From the NCBI GenBank assembly GCA_017442785.1, contig JAFRZB010000015.1:1-64000 (forward strand): a stretch of DNA of 64,000 nucleotides, in the 5' to 3' direction. Under the pieces are notes generated by a model. That model was not told the origin of the DNA. It saw nothing but the letters and a program-made list of their open reading frames with translations, and did not search any database. The stretch is from Bacillota bacterium. Lineage in GTDB: Bacteria > Bacillota > Clostridia > Peptostreptococcales > Anaerovoracaceae. A program made the translations under genes and the position numbers. Below, piece after piece: positions 16,930-25,838 of this stretch. How positions within the stretch are numbered: the stretch's first letter is position 1; each line of letters opens with the position of its first letter.

Positions 16930-17955
16930 TTACTTGAACTGCTCTATGAAGCGTATGTCGTTCTCGTAGAGAAGACGGATATCATCGAGCTCGTACTTGA
17001 GCATCGCTATGCGCTCAACACCCATGCCGAAGGCAAAGCCCGTGTACTTTTCGGTATCCAGGCCGCCAACCTTAAGGACGTTCGGGTGAACCATGCCGCA
17101 GCCGAGGATCTCTATCCAGCCTGAGCCCTTGCATACCCTGCAGCCCTTGCCGCCGCACTTAAAGCAGCTGACGTCCATCTCCGCCGAAGGCTCGGTGAAC
17201 GGGAAGTGGTGCGGGCGGAAGTTGGTCCTTGTGGAGGAGCCGAACATCTGCTTTGCGAAGCTGTCCAGCACGCCCTTAAGATCCGCCATGGTTATGCCCT
17301 CGTCCACCACAAGGCCCTCCACCTGATGGAACATCGGGGAGTGAGTGGCGTCCGGGGTATCGCAGCGGAAGCACCTTCCGGGAGCTATCACCGCGATCGG
17401 CGGCTTCTGCGCAAGGAGAGTGCGGACCTGCACCGGGGATGTCTGCGTGCGAAGAAGTACGTTCTCCGTTACGTAGAAGGTGTCCGTCATGTCCCTGGCG
17501 GGGTGGTTGGGCCCTGCGTTAAGAGCGTCGAAGTTATAGAAAACGGTCTCTACCTCCGGACCTTCGGATACCGAAAAGCCCATGGAGGTGAAGATCCTGG
17601 TGATCTCGTCTATGGTCTGGGTTATAAGATGCCTGGTGCCGAGAGCCACTTCTTTTCCGGGCTCCGTGACATCTATGGTCTGGGACCTGAGCTGCATCTC
17701 CCTTGCCAGGGTCTTGAGCTCCGCCATCTTGTCGCTTATGAGCGACTCTATCTGGGACTTGGTCTCGTTGGCGAGCTGTCCGAAGGCCTTCCTCTCCTCC
17801 GGGGCGAGGTCCTTCATGGACTTGAGCATGTCCGTGAGCTTGCCCTTCTTTCCGAGGTACTCAACTCTTAAGGCCTCGGCGTCCTGGATGCTCGCGGCGC
17901 CAAGGATCTGCTCCCTGGCCTTCTGACTGATCTCTTTCAGGCGTTCTTTCATCAT
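16930..17955 (-). CDS. pheS: Phenylalanyl-tRNA synthetase alpha subunit
   Basis: A 341-residue class II catalytic subunit that forms Phe-AMP and charges tRNA-Phe with PheT. The N-terminal coiled coil (1-90) is followed by motif 2 region (HPARDMTDTFYV; VRTLLAQKPPIAVIAPGRCFRCDTPDATHSPMFHQVEGL) and motif 3 (GFAFGMGVERIAMLKY). The four-cysteine segment CFKCGGKGCRVCKGSGWIEI is a normal feature of many bacterial PheS proteins. Two ATGs in tandem (17955 and 17952) are possible starts. The gene follows the upstream methyltransferase stop by five bases and has no space for a T-box leader. Confidence 0.95.
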   Translation of the reverse strand: MMKERLKEISQKAREQILGAASIQDAEALRVEYLGKKGKLTDMLKSMKDLAPEERKAFGQLANETKSQIESLISDKMAELKTLAREMQLRSQTIDVTEPGKEVALGTRHLITQTIDEITRIFTSMGFSVSEGPEVETVFYNFDALNAGPNHPARDMTDTFYVTENVLLRTQTSPVQVRTLLAQKPPIAVIAPGRCFRCDTPDATHSPMFHQVEGLVVDEGITMADLKGVLDSFAKQMFGSSTRTNFRPHHFPFTEPSAEMDVSCFKCGGKGCRVCKGSGWIEILGCGMVHPNVLKVGGLDTEKYTGFAFGMGVERIAMLKYELDDIRLLYENDIRFIEQFK

Positions 17956-17960
17956 GTTGA

Positions 17961-18764
17961 TTATATTTTCCGTCCTTTCTGACGCATTGATTCGTACATT
18001 ATGACAGCTCCTGCTGCCGCGGCGTTGAGGGACTCCGTCTGCCCCGCCATGGGTATGCTCAGCAGCTCCGCGGCCTTCTTAAAGGCCTCCGACGCGCCTG
18101 CGCCCTCATTGCCTATCACCACTGCGGCGTCTTCCGACAGCTCCGCGTCCCACAGGGCGAGCTTTCCTTCGGCTGCCGCCGTAAATACCTTTTTGCCCAG
18201 CCTTTTCAAAAAGGCCAGCGCATCCTCTGCGCTCTCCGCGCTTATCACCGGAAGCCTCAGCAGGCTGCCTGCGGCGGATCTTACCACCTTGGGCTGCCAG
18301 GGATCCGCGGTCCCCTTTACGGCTATGGCTCCGGAAAAGCCCATTGCCTCGGCCGTCCTTATTAGCGTACCCACGTTTCCCGGATCCTGAAGCCTGTCCA
18401 GGACCAGTATGTTTCCGTGCCCTGCTTTTTTTGCGAAGCTCTCCTGCGTCTGCGGCTCCAGCTCCGCAACGGCCGCTACGCTCTGCGGCGTCCGTGTCCC
18501 CGCTATCTTGCCCAGAAGCTCCGGACCTATCTCAAAGACCTCCGCGCCGCTTCCTTCGGCAAGGCTTATTATGCCGAGAGTCTCGGCGTCATCGCTTCCG
18601 GCTCTTACGAACACCCGCCTTACGCCTTTGCCCAGGCGCAGAGCTTCGGACACTATGTTGGGCCCCTCAAGAAGGAACAGCCCCAGAGCTTCCCTGTGCT
18701 TCTTTTCCGAGAGCGAAGCCGCCTCCTTTATCATTCTGTTGTCCGGTGATGTTATAGGCTTCAT
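17961..18764 (-). CDS. SpoU/TrmH-family RNA 2'-O-methyltransferase
   Basis: A 267-residue SPOUT methyltransferase with an N-terminal substrate-binding domain (EGPNIVSEALRLGKGVRRVFV) and the C-terminal knotted catalytic domain. The three SPOUT motifs are LDRLQDPGNVGTLIRTAEAMG, VVIGNEGAGASEAF and SIPMAGQTESLNAAAAGAVIMYE. It probably 2'-O-methylates a ribose in rRNA or tRNA, with SAM as donor; the exact nucleotide is unknown. I start at the ATG at 18764 with GGAAG just upstream, rather than the TTG at 18791 that overlaps the ftsZ terminator stem. Location just upstream of pheST is common in Firmicutes. Confidence 0.87.
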   Translation of the reverse strand: MKPITSPDNRMIKEAASLSEKKHREALGLFLLEGPNIVSEALRLGKGVRRVFVRAGSDDAETLGIISLAEGSGAEVFEIGPELLGKIAGTRTPQSVAAVAELEPQTQESFAKKAGHGNILVLDRLQDPGNVGTLIRTAEAMGFSGAIAVKGTADPWQPKVVRSAAGSLLRLPVISAESAEDALAFLKRLGKKVFTAAAEGKLALWDAELSEDAAVVIGNEGAGASEAFKKAAELLSIPMAGQTESLNAAAAGAVIMYESMRQKGRKI

Positions 18765-18789
18765 CGCTTCCGGCGTGCTTCTAATCGAC

Positions 18790-18813
18790 AAAAGGGCGGG
18801 CCTTGGCCCGCCC
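18790..18813 (-). terminator. ftsZ terminator
   Basis: A near-perfect GC-rich palindrome (GGGCGGGCC 18794-18802 with GGCCCGCCC 18805-18813) followed on the minus strand by TTTT, 18 bases past the ftsZ stop. It separates ftsZ from the trmH-pheST run. Confidence 0.8.
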
Positions 18814-18830
18814 CGAAGTTTGCTTGTGTA

Positions 18831-19970
18831 TCAGAGGTCGAGATTCATGTTTCCGCCGTTTTTAAGGAAGGGCGGGATGGGGAAATCGTTCTCGGGAACG
18901 TAATTGGTCTCCTTCTTGATCTCGTCCACGGACTCCTCGATAACGACCTCCTCGGCCTCGGGCTTGGCGTCTCCGTCCAGTCCCTTGCCGGGTACCTTGA
19001 TCTTGTCAAGATCGTCGTCGAAGCCTGTGGCTATGATGGTGACCTTTACCTGATCCGCCATATCCTCTCTTACGGAAGCACCGAAGATTATGATGGCTTC
19101 GTCATCAACTTCTCTGGCTACCAGATCCGCGGCGTCGTTGAGTTCGAGCATGCCGAGGTCGTATCCGCCGACTATGTTCAGAAGCAGTGCCTTGGCTCCC
19201 TTGATGGTGGTCTCAAGCAGCGGGCTCTCGATGGCGTTCTTGATGGCGGCTTCTACGCGGTTCTCTCCGCTTGCCGTGCCTACGCCCATATGAGCTATGC
19301 CGCGGTCTCCCATTACGGTCTTGACATCCGCGAAGTCCAGGTTGATGAGGCCGTCCTCAGAGATGAGGCTGGCTATGCTCTCAACGCCGTCCTTGAGCAC
19401 TTCGTCCGCCATCTTGAAGGCGTCCAGAATACTGGTGGTCTTTTCGGATACCGTAAGGAGCTTGTCGTTGGGTACTACTACCAGGGAATCCACGTAGTTC
19501 TTGAGGAACTTGATGCCCAGGTCTGCGTGCTCTCTGCGCTTCTTTCCCTCAAAGGTGAAGGGCTTGGTGACTACGCCAACGGTGAGCGCTCCGGACACCT
19601 TTGCAGCCTTTGCGACTATCGGGGCAGCTCCGGTACCGGTTCCGCCGCCCATTCCGGCGGTGATGAACACCATGTCCGCGCCGGCGAGCTGCTGCTCTAT
19701 GTTCTCAAGGCTCTCTTCGGCGGACTTCTGCCCTACCTCGGGATTGCCGCCGGCTCCGAGGCCCTTGGTGAGCTTCTCGCCTATCTGGACCTTCGTCTCG
19801 GCCTTGGATTTATTGAGGTTCTGCTTATCAGTATTGATCGCTATAAAATTTATGCCCTGGAGATTGGACTCTATCATGCGGTTTACAGCATTGCATCCAG
19901 CGCCGCCGATACCGACTACTTTGATGTTGGCTGGGGTGTCAGCCGGGGTTTCGAATTGTAGCATAGGCAT
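18831..19970 (-). CDS. ftsZ: Cell division protein FtsZ
   Basis: A 379-residue tubulin-like GTPase that polymerises into the Z-ring. The tubulin signature GGGTGTG is at residues 108-114, the T1-type loop [13 protein letters not shown] at 20-32 and the T7 synergy region [15 protein letters not shown] near 205-220. The C-terminal conserved peptide [12 protein letters not shown] (about 361-372) would bind FtsA, SepF or ZapA-type partners. AGGAGG lies eight bases before the first ATG. It is transcribed apart from ftsQ from its own promoter and ends in a strong terminator. No ftsA gene is adjacent. Confidence 0.97.
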   Translation of the reverse strand: MPMLQFETPADTPANIKVVGIGGAGCNAVNRMIESNLQGINFIAINTDKQNLNKSKAETKVQIGEKLTKGLGAGGNPEVGQKSAEESLENIEQQLAGADMVFITAGMGGGTGTGAAPIVAKAAKVSGALTVGVVTKPFTFEGKKRREHADLGIKFLKNYVDSLVVVPNDKLLTVSEKTTSILDAFKMADEVLKDGVESIASLISEDGLINLDFADVKTVMGDRGIAHMGVGTASGENRVEAAIKNAIESPLLETTIKGAKALLLNIVGGYDLGMLELNDAADLVAREVDDEAIIIFGASVREDMADQVKVTIIATGFDDDLDKIKVPGKGLDGDAKPEAEEVVIEESVDEIKKETNYVPENDFPIPPFLKNGGNMNLDL

Positions 19971-20014
19971 GTATGTGGCCTCCTAATAGTTCTTGTGTTT
20001 TTTTATTATAATAT

Positions 20015-20043
20015 ATAATAACACAGACTATATCTTGTAACAA
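20015..20043 (-). promoter_or_regulatory. Candidate ftsZ promoter
   Basis: On the minus strand TTGTTA (20038-20043) and TATTAT (20015-20020) are 17 bp apart in the 81-bp gap between ftsQ and ftsZ. A second TATAAT (20005-20010) lies just downstream without a matching -35. Confidence 0.5.
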
Positions 20044-20051
20044 CGGCTTTT

Positions 20052-20807
20052 TTAATCAATTTTAGGATCGAAGAACAATTCTCCGCCCGTCCCCACCTTT
20101 ATGACTCCCTTGTTTATGTCCTGCATAAAGTGCGATGTCACGAGTTCCTTAATGGCCTTAAGATTGCCCAGAATTCCGTCCGGCGTGCCCTCGCAGTAGT
20201 ACTTGTCGTAGATGTATGCCCTTACCACCGCGCTGGAGAAGTATATCTTCTTGAAATACAGGTCCATGTCCTCCGTGGCTGCCATGATCTTGAGCGTCCC
20301 GGTGAGCATGTAGGTCTGCTGCGCCTTAAGGGGCTTTCCTTCTACGGCCTCTGCTATCTCCATGCCCTCAAGCACGGTGATCTCCGGCGCGGCGTCCGCT
20401 ATCCTAAGGACCGTTCCCTCGCGGTCTATGATTATGAACCTCTCGCCGTCGGCCACGGCGGCGTATTCCACGCGCTCGTCTATCTTGATGATGACTGTGC
20501 CCATGGGCACCTTCTCCACCTTGGCCGTTATGATGTACGGGCTCTCAAGAAGCCTGTTTCTTACCGCCCTGCTCCTTACGTCGAAGATGAGGTTCCTCCC
20601 GGTCTCTATTCCGGAAAGCTCTATCACCTGGGACGGAGTGTAGTACCTGTTGCCCTCCACCAGTATCGAGGTGATGTTGAACAGGCTGGACTTAAGCACC
20701 ATTACGGCTCCGGCTATAAGCAGTATTATTATGAGCAGCCACAAAAACGGGCGGCTCTTTCTCCGCTTTTTCTTCTTTCTTCCCGATGTTCCTTCGTATG
20801 TGCTCAT
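20052..20807 (-). CDS. ftsQ: Cell division protein FtsQ/DivIB
   Basis: A 251-residue bitopic protein: a basic cytosolic stretch (KKKKRRKSR), one transmembrane helix (about residues 22-42, PFLWLLIIILLIAGAVMVL), then an extracytoplasmic POTRA domain (FNITSILVEGNRYYTPSQVIELSGIETGRNLIF) and the FtsQ beta domain. It is part of the FtsQLB divisome complex that controls septal wall synthesis. The ATG overlaps the murG stop (ATGA). It is the last gene of the PBP-mur-fts transcription run. Confidence 0.85.
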   Translation of the reverse strand: MSTYEGTSGRKKKKRRKSRPFLWLLIIILLIAGAVMVLKSSLFNITSILVEGNRYYTPSQVIELSGIETGRNLIFDVRSRAVRNRLLESPYIITAKVEKVPMGTVIIKIDERVEYAAVADGERFIIIDREGTVLRIADAAPEITVLEGMEIAEAVEGKPLKAQQTYMLTGTLKIMAATEDMDLYFKKIYFSSAVVRAYIYDKYYCEGTPDGILGNLKAIKELVTSHFMQDINKGVIKVGTGGELFFDPKID

Positions 20808-21916
20808 CTGTCTATACCAAGATTCTCATAGATCACGTCGGCCGCGTCCGTCCTGGCTGTCGCCGCGGAACGCTCCGCCATGGCCGCGAGCTTTTCGTCG
20901 TCTGCCGCGAGCTTTAAAACTTCTTCGGCAAGCACGTCCTTGCCTTCCTCAAGATACATCTCCTCAAGAAGCACGGCGGCTCCCTGGTCCGCGACTGCCT
21001 TGGCGTTGAAGAACTGGTGGTTGTCCGTAACGTTCGGAGAAGGAACGAGTATGCTGGGCCTTCCGCAGGCTGCTATCTCGGAGACCGCAATCGCCCCTGC
21101 CCTGCTTATGACAAGATCCGAGGCGCACATCAGCTCCGGCATGTTGTCCGCGTACGCAAGGAAGGTAAGGAATTTGGGGATGCCAACCATGGCGTCCAGC
21201 TTTTCCTTTATCTCGTCATAATGCCTGCGTCCGCTGATGAAGAACAGCCTTATCCTGCTGCTGTTCTCCTTCGCGAGCTGCTTTATGAGCCCCAGAGCCT
21301 CCCTGTTGAGGACTTCGGCCCCCAGGCTTCCGCCGAAGAGAAGGACCATCTTCTCGTTGTCGGCAACGCCCAGGGCTTCCCTGCACTCCTGCCTGTCTTT
21401 GGTCAAAAACCCGGAGCGTATGGGGTTTCCGGTAACGGTGACCCTGTCCGGGTGCCTGAAGCTGTTCTGCGTGCCGTCGAAGCTCGTGAACACCTTCTCC
21501 GCAAAGCCGGAAAGGAACTTGTTGGCTACGCCCGGAAGCGCGTTCTGCTCGTGTATGAAGCACTTTATGCCCTGCCTGTGCGCCATACTCAGGACAGGCC
21601 CGGTGACATATCCGCCCGTGCCTATCACGATGTCCGGCTTAAAGCGCTTCAGCATGCCGTAGACCTCGTTGCTTCCCTGAAGGAAGGTGTGCACTGTCTT
21701 GAAGTTCTCAATGAGGTGCTTTCTGTCAAAGCCCCTTGCATCTATGCCTTTTATCTCATAACCCGCCGCGGGAACGAGGGTGTTTTCCATGCCCTTCTTG
21801 GTCCCTATGAACATTATCTCCGCGTCAGGATGCTTTTCCCTTATCTTGTCGGCGATAGCTATGGCCGGATAGATGTGTCCGCCCGTGCCGCCGCAGCTCA
21901 TAACTACTCTCATCAT
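20804..21916 (-). CDS. murG: UDP-GlcNAc transferase MurG
   Basis: A 370-residue GT28 glycosyltransferase that adds GlcNAc to lipid I to make lipid II at the inner face of the membrane. Seen: the N-terminal glycine loop SCGGTGGHIYPAIAIA, GTGGYVTGPVLSMA, and the C-terminal donor-site motif LVISRAGAIAVSEIAACGRPSILVPSPN. Length is normal. Its ATG (21916) overlaps the ftsW stop as ATGA, so the two are coupled. Confidence 0.95.
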   Translation of the reverse strand: MMRVVMSCGGTGGHIYPAIAIADKIREKHPDAEIMFIGTKKGMENTLVPAAGYEIKGIDARGFDRKHLIENFKTVHTFLQGSNEVYGMLKRFKPDIVIGTGGYVTGPVLSMAHRQGIKCFIHEQNALPGVANKFLSGFAEKVFTSFDGTQNSFRHPDRVTVTGNPIRSGFLTKDRQECREALGVADNEKMVLLFGGSLGAEVLNREALGLIKQLAKENSSRIRLFFISGRRHYDEIKEKLDAMVGIPKFLTFLAYADNMPELMCASDLVISRAGAIAVSEIAACGRPSILVPSPNVTDNHQFFNAKAVADQGAAVLLEEMYLEEGKDVLAEEVLKLAADDEKLAAMAERSAATARTDAADVIYENLGIDR

Positions 21917-23067
21917 TGCTCCTTCTCGGAAGAACGCTTTGAAACATTATACAGTATACCGAGCTCTGCCATGAACAGCACCGTAGCCGTTCCGCCGAGG
22001 CTCACCAGCGGCAGCACCACGCCCGTGGGCGGGAAGGATGCCGATACCACTGCCACGTTAAGTATCACCTGGAGCGCTATGTGCAGGGTTATTCCGCCCG
22101 CAAGCAGCGTCCCGAACAGATCCTTGGAGTTCATGGAGACCAGAACGCCCCTCCAGATGAGGACCAGATAGACTGCCATGAGAGCCATTACGCCTATGAA
22201 ACCGACCTCCTCCCCTATTATCGGGAGGATGAAATCGCTGAAGCATTCGGGAAGGTACAGAGCCTTCTGCATGCTGCGCCCTATGCCCACGCCCGTGACG
22301 CCGCCGGATCCGAAGGCGAGAAGCCCCTGGACCACCTGGTATCCGTCGCCAAGAGCGTCCGCGAAAGGATCGAAGAAGCTCGTTACGCGCTTTAGCCAGT
22401 AGCTTCCCTTAAGCACTATCAGGCCCACAAAGCCCGCTGCTCCCAGCCCCACTATGCCTATTATGCCCTTCCAGGCAACGCCGGCTATGACCATCATTCC
22501 GGCGGCTATGAGCACCACTATGCCCGCGGTGGAAAGGTTTGGCTGCTTGAAGATCAGGACGAAGGCCGCTCCCGCGACGCCCAGGACTATCAGGTTGCCC
22601 TTGATGCCCTTTATCCTTGAAGGCTTCGATGCGTAGAACCAGGCGATGAAGAATATTATCGCTATCTTGCATATCTCCCCGGGCATGAAGGTTATTCCCC
22701 CGCCGCTTCCCGGCGGTATCCTTATCCACCTTGTGGCGTTGTTTATCGTAACGGCTATGCCGAGAGATTTAGGCGTAAACAGCAGCAGAAGCAGTAAGAA
22801 GGATCCCGCCATGGCTATGACCGCCACCCTGCTCCATATGTGGTAGTCTATGTTTGCTGCGATTATGAATACCACCCATCCGATGGCCATCCACATGAGG
22901 TTGTTCTTCAGGTAGTAGTTGGGATCGCCTTCCTTGCTGAGCGCCGAATAATAACTGGCCGAGAAAACGGCGACTATTCCGACGATGGAAAGTATCAGCG
23001 TGGTTATGACTACGCCGAAATCCCCTTCCCCGAACCTGCTTTTGATCCTTATCTTCTTCCTTGCCAA
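21913..23067 (-). CDS. ftsW: FtsW/SpoVE SEDS peptidoglycan polymerase
   Basis: A 384-residue SEDS-family polytopic protein with about ten membrane helices. These polymerise lipid II into glycan strands together with a class B PBP. Family segments are visible: KQPNLSTAGIVVLIA, GYQVVQGLLAFGSGGVTGVGIG, FIGVMALMAVYLVLIWR and NVAVVSASFPPTGVVLPLVSLGGTA. The start codon is TTG (23067) with CGGAG six bases upstream; no in-frame ATG is available near the conserved N-terminus. It lies 18 bp after murD. The upstream PBP gene in the same run is its probable partner. Confidence 0.92.
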   Translation of the reverse strand: MARKKIRIKSRFGEGDFGVVITTLILSIVGIVAVFSASYYSALSKEGDPNYYLKNNLMWMAIGWVVFIIAANIDYHIWSRVAVIAMAGSFLLLLLLFTPKSLGIAVTINNATRWIRIPPGSGGGITFMPGEICKIAIIFFIAWFYASKPSRIKGIKGNLIVLGVAGAAFVLIFKQPNLSTAGIVVLIAAGMMVIAGVAWKGIIGIVGLGAAGFVGLIVLKGSYWLKRVTSFFDPFADALGDGYQVVQGLLAFGSGGVTGVGIGRSMQKALYLPECFSDFILPIIGEEVGFIGVMALMAVYLVLIWRGVLVSMNSKDLFGTLLAGGITLHIALQVILNVAVVSASFPPTGVVLPLVSLGGTATVLFMAELGILYNVSKRSSEKEQ

Positions 23068-23085
23068 AGCTTTCTCCGACCGTGT

Positions 23086-24465
23086 TTAAAGTGTCTTTAC
23101 TATGCGCTTGAATTCCTCGCCGCGCTGTTCGTAATTTGCGAACATGCCCCAGCTTGCGCAGGCCGGGGAAAGAAGGACGGTATCGCCCTTGTCCGCCAGC
23201 TGGGCGGAAGCCGCAACGCAGGCCTCAAGGGAGTCGCAGCGCACTATCTGATCGTCCTTATAACCGCAGGCCAGCGCGGTGTCCCTGATCCTCGGAGCTG
23301 TTACTCCCAGCAGCACCAGGTACTTTATCTTGTCCTTGCCTATGTTCAGCATCCCGGTGAAATCCGAATGCTTCTCGTAACCGCCCGCGATGAGTATTAT
23401 CGGGGTGTCGGTGGCCTCAATGGCCTTTATGGTGGAATCCGGGTTGGTGCCCTTGGAATCGTTTACGTACCTTACGCCCTTAAGCGTCCTTACGTACTCT
23501 ATCCTGTGCTCCACGCCCTTGAAGGTCTTGAGCGTCCTGCTTATGGCCTGGGCCCTTGCGCCGCTGAAGTATGCTATTGCTGCCGCGGCCAGCGCGTTCT
23601 CCAGGTTGTGCCTTCCGGGTATGTTCAGGTCCGAAGCCTTGCAGAGCTTCTTCTCCTTGCCGTTCTTCTTTACGTAGATGTACCCCTCTCTAACGAAGGC
23701 CGCGTTGGGCTGCATGGCGAACTGCATGCCCTCCCCGAGGGTGCTGAAAGGCACTAAAGCGGGCTTTTCAGCCTTTGCGGCAAGCTCGGACGCGCCGGGG
23801 TCATCTGCATTAAATATCAAGAAGTCTACGTAATCCTGGTTTTCGTAAACACGCCCTTTTATACGGGCATATTCCTCCACGGTGCCGTGTCTGTCCAGAT
23901 GGTCCGGAGTGATGTTCAGGATGGCTGCTACATGCGCCTTAAAGCTCTTTATCGTCTCCAGCTGGAAGCTCGAGACTTCCGTCACCATGATGGTATTCTC
24001 GTCCGCTCCCTGCACCTGTGCGGATACGGGAAGACCTATGTTTCCCACCACCATGCTCGGGATCTCGTCCTCCTTGAGGATCTCTCCCACGAGGGTGGTG
24101 GTTGTGGTCTTGCCGTTGGTACCGGTTATGGCCACAAAGGTGCCGGCGCAGTTCTCGTACGCCAGCTCCAGCTCTCCTATCAGCTCTTTTCCGAGCTTTG
24201 CGACAGGGTGCGAGGCGCTTATGCCCGGGCTTATGACAACCCTGTCGAACTTGTTCTCTTCATTAGAATACTGCCTTATGAGCTCGTCCTGAGCGTCCGG
24301 CCCAAGGCACAGTACCACGCCGTCTTCCTTAAGACCGGCTATGGTCTTTTCATCGAAATTCTCTTCCGGCTTGGCGTCCCACGCGTACAGCTGAGCCTTG
24401 CCCTTAAGCAGGCCTGCCGCCGCGAGACCGGACCTTCCCAGCCCCATTATCAGGATCTTTTCCAT
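23086..24465 (-). CDS. murD: UDP-MurNAc-L-Ala:D-Glu ligase MurD
   Basis: A 459-residue Mur ligase that adds D-glutamate to UDP-MurNAc-L-Ala. N-terminal domain begins ILIMGLGRSGLAAAGLL; the ATP-binding loop is VAITGTNGKTTTTTLVGEIL (about residues 110-130); further motifs are ILNITPDHLDRHGTVEEYARIKGRVYE and YVNDSKGTNPDSTIKAIEA; it ends LLSPACASWGMFANYEQRGEEFKRIV. Its start overlaps murF by 16 bp, so there is no room for mraY, which usually lies here. Confidence 0.96.
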   Translation of the reverse strand: MEKILIMGLGRSGLAAAGLLKGKAQLYAWDAKPEENFDEKTIAGLKEDGVVLCLGPDAQDELIRQYSNEENKFDRVVISPGISASHPVAKLGKELIGELELAYENCAGTFVAITGTNGKTTTTTLVGEILKEDEIPSMVVGNIGLPVSAQVQGADENTIMVTEVSSFQLETIKSFKAHVAAILNITPDHLDRHGTVEEYARIKGRVYENQDYVDFLIFNADDPGASELAAKAEKPALVPFSTLGEGMQFAMQPNAAFVREGYIYVKKNGKEKKLCKASDLNIPGRHNLENALAAAAIAYFSGARAQAISRTLKTFKGVEHRIEYVRTLKGVRYVNDSKGTNPDSTIKAIEATDTPIILIAGGYEKHSDFTGMLNIGKDKIKYLVLLGVTAPRIRDTALACGYKDDQIVRCDSLEACVAASAQLADKGDTVLLSPACASWGMFANYEQRGEEFKRIVKTL

Positions 24466-25838
24466 CTCTCCTCCGAGGTCCTTATAAGTTCAGCCACCTG
24501 GCCCAGACCGGTGGAGTTGGATCCCTTTACAAGGACCGCGTCTCCCGGCCTTAAGATCTGCAGGACCATGTCCTTAACAGAATCCAGGCTCTCCAGGCCT
24601 ATGGTGCTGGTGCCGGTCTTCCCGGACCGGCTGACCCCTTTAAAATAATACTCTTTTCTCTTGCCTGTAGCAATCAGTATATCCACGCCTTTTTCGGCGG
24701 CATACTCCCCTACTGCCGTGTGCCCTTCCTCGTCTGCTCCGCCGAGCTCAAGCATGTCGCCCAGCACCGCTATCCTGCGCTTTGCGTCAACTCCGCACAG
24801 GGCCGCTATGCCGGCCTTCATGGAATCCGGACTCGCGTTGTAACTGTCGTCCAGGAGGTATACCTCCCCGACCTTGGCCGCCTTGAGCCTTCTTTCGGTG
24901 GCTGTCACCTTGCCCAGAGCCTTCGCGGCTTCCTCCGTGCTGATGCCGAGCTGCCAGCCGGCAGCTATGGCAAGGCAGGCGTCTATGGCGTTGTGCTCTC
25001 CCAGAAGCGGAAGCTCCACCTTAACGTCTCCCACGTAGAACTCTATCCCGTCCTCTCCGAGGTTCTTCACGTCCCTGAAGTCTATGTCCCTTCCCAGCAT
25101 CACTATCTTGAAGTTGGACTTGTTGAGGGCCCTTGCCCTTATCTCCTCCTCGGTCCTGAGGTAATCCGAGCGGGAGTTCACCACCAGGACGCTGTCGTCG
25201 TTGAACTGGAGGACTATTTCAAGCTTGGCGTCCGCTATGGCGTCGCGGCTCCCCAGCCTTTCCATGTGGGATATTCCTATGTTGGTTATTATCGCTATCT
25301 CGGGCCTGGTCCACTCTATGTACTCTTCTATCTCGCCCTTGTGGTCCATGCCCATCTCGAAGACGACGCACTCCGTGTCCTCGTCCGCCAAAAAGCAGGT
25401 AAGGCACACGCCCAGGTGGGTATTGAGGTTCTTCTGACTGCATATGGTCCTGTATTTTGCTGAGGCGACTGCCGCAGTGAGCATCTTGGTGGTGGTCTTT
25501 CCGACGCTTCCCGTGACGCCTATCTTATGAACGTTGAACTGCGCCAGGTAGGTCTCCGCCATGTGCCTGAATGCCTGCATGGTATCGTCAGTATGTATCA
25601 GCACGGCGTCCTCCGGGAGCTCCACGTCCCTGGATACCAGGAACGCCCTGCATCCGTTGTCGTAGGCGGAACTTACGAAGTTGTGGCCGTCGTTTATCTC
25701 GCCTATCACGCAGACGAAGAGGTCTCCGTCTCCGCAGGCTCTGGAATCTATCTTTATGTCCCTGACGAGATATTCTTCATCTCCGGTGACTGTTCCTCCG
25801 CAGGCATCTGCAAGGTATCTGACGCTACAGGGCCTCAT
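24450..25838 (-). CDS. murF: UDP-MurNAc-tripeptide:D-Ala-D-Ala ligase MurF
   Basis: A 462-residue Mur ligase that adds D-Ala-D-Ala to complete the UDP-MurNAc-pentapeptide. ATP loop: GVTGSVGKTTTKMLTAAV. Other motifs: GMDHKGEIEEYIEWTRPEIAIITNIGISHMERLGS and LLDDSYNASPDSMKAGIAAL. I start at the ATG at 25838, because AGGAGG sits six bases upstream, inside the frame that would open at 25853. The gene overlaps the PBP stop by 14 bp and murD by 16 bp. Confidence 0.95.
   Translation of the reverse strand: MRPCSVRYLADACGGTVTGDEEYLVRDIKIDSRACGDGDLFVCVIGEINDGHNFVSSAYDNGCRAFLVSRDVELPEDAVLIHTDDTMQAFRHMAETYLAQFNVHKIGVTGSVGKTTTKMLTAAVASAKYRTICSQKNLNTHLGVCLTCFLADEDTECVVFEMGMDHKGEIEEYIEWTRPEIAIITNIGISHMERLGSRDAIADAKLEIVLQFNDDSVLVVNSRSDYLRTEEEIRARALNKSNFKIVMLGRDIDFRDVKNLGEDGIEFYVGDVKVELPLLGEHNAIDACLAIAAGWQLGISTEEAAKALGKVTATERRLKAAKVGEVYLLDDSYNASPDSMKAGIAALCGVDAKRRIAVLGDMLELGGADEEGHTAVGEYAAEKGVDILIATGKRKEYYFKGVSRSGKTGTSTIGLESLDSVKDMVLQILRPGDAVLVKGSNSTGLGQVAELIRTSEERWKRS

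Noticed and set aside
23086..25838. A frameshifted or fused mraY between murF and murD
   Set aside because: Both ligases are full length with complete ends and overlap by 16 bp; no membrane-helix-rich sequence lies in any frame between them.
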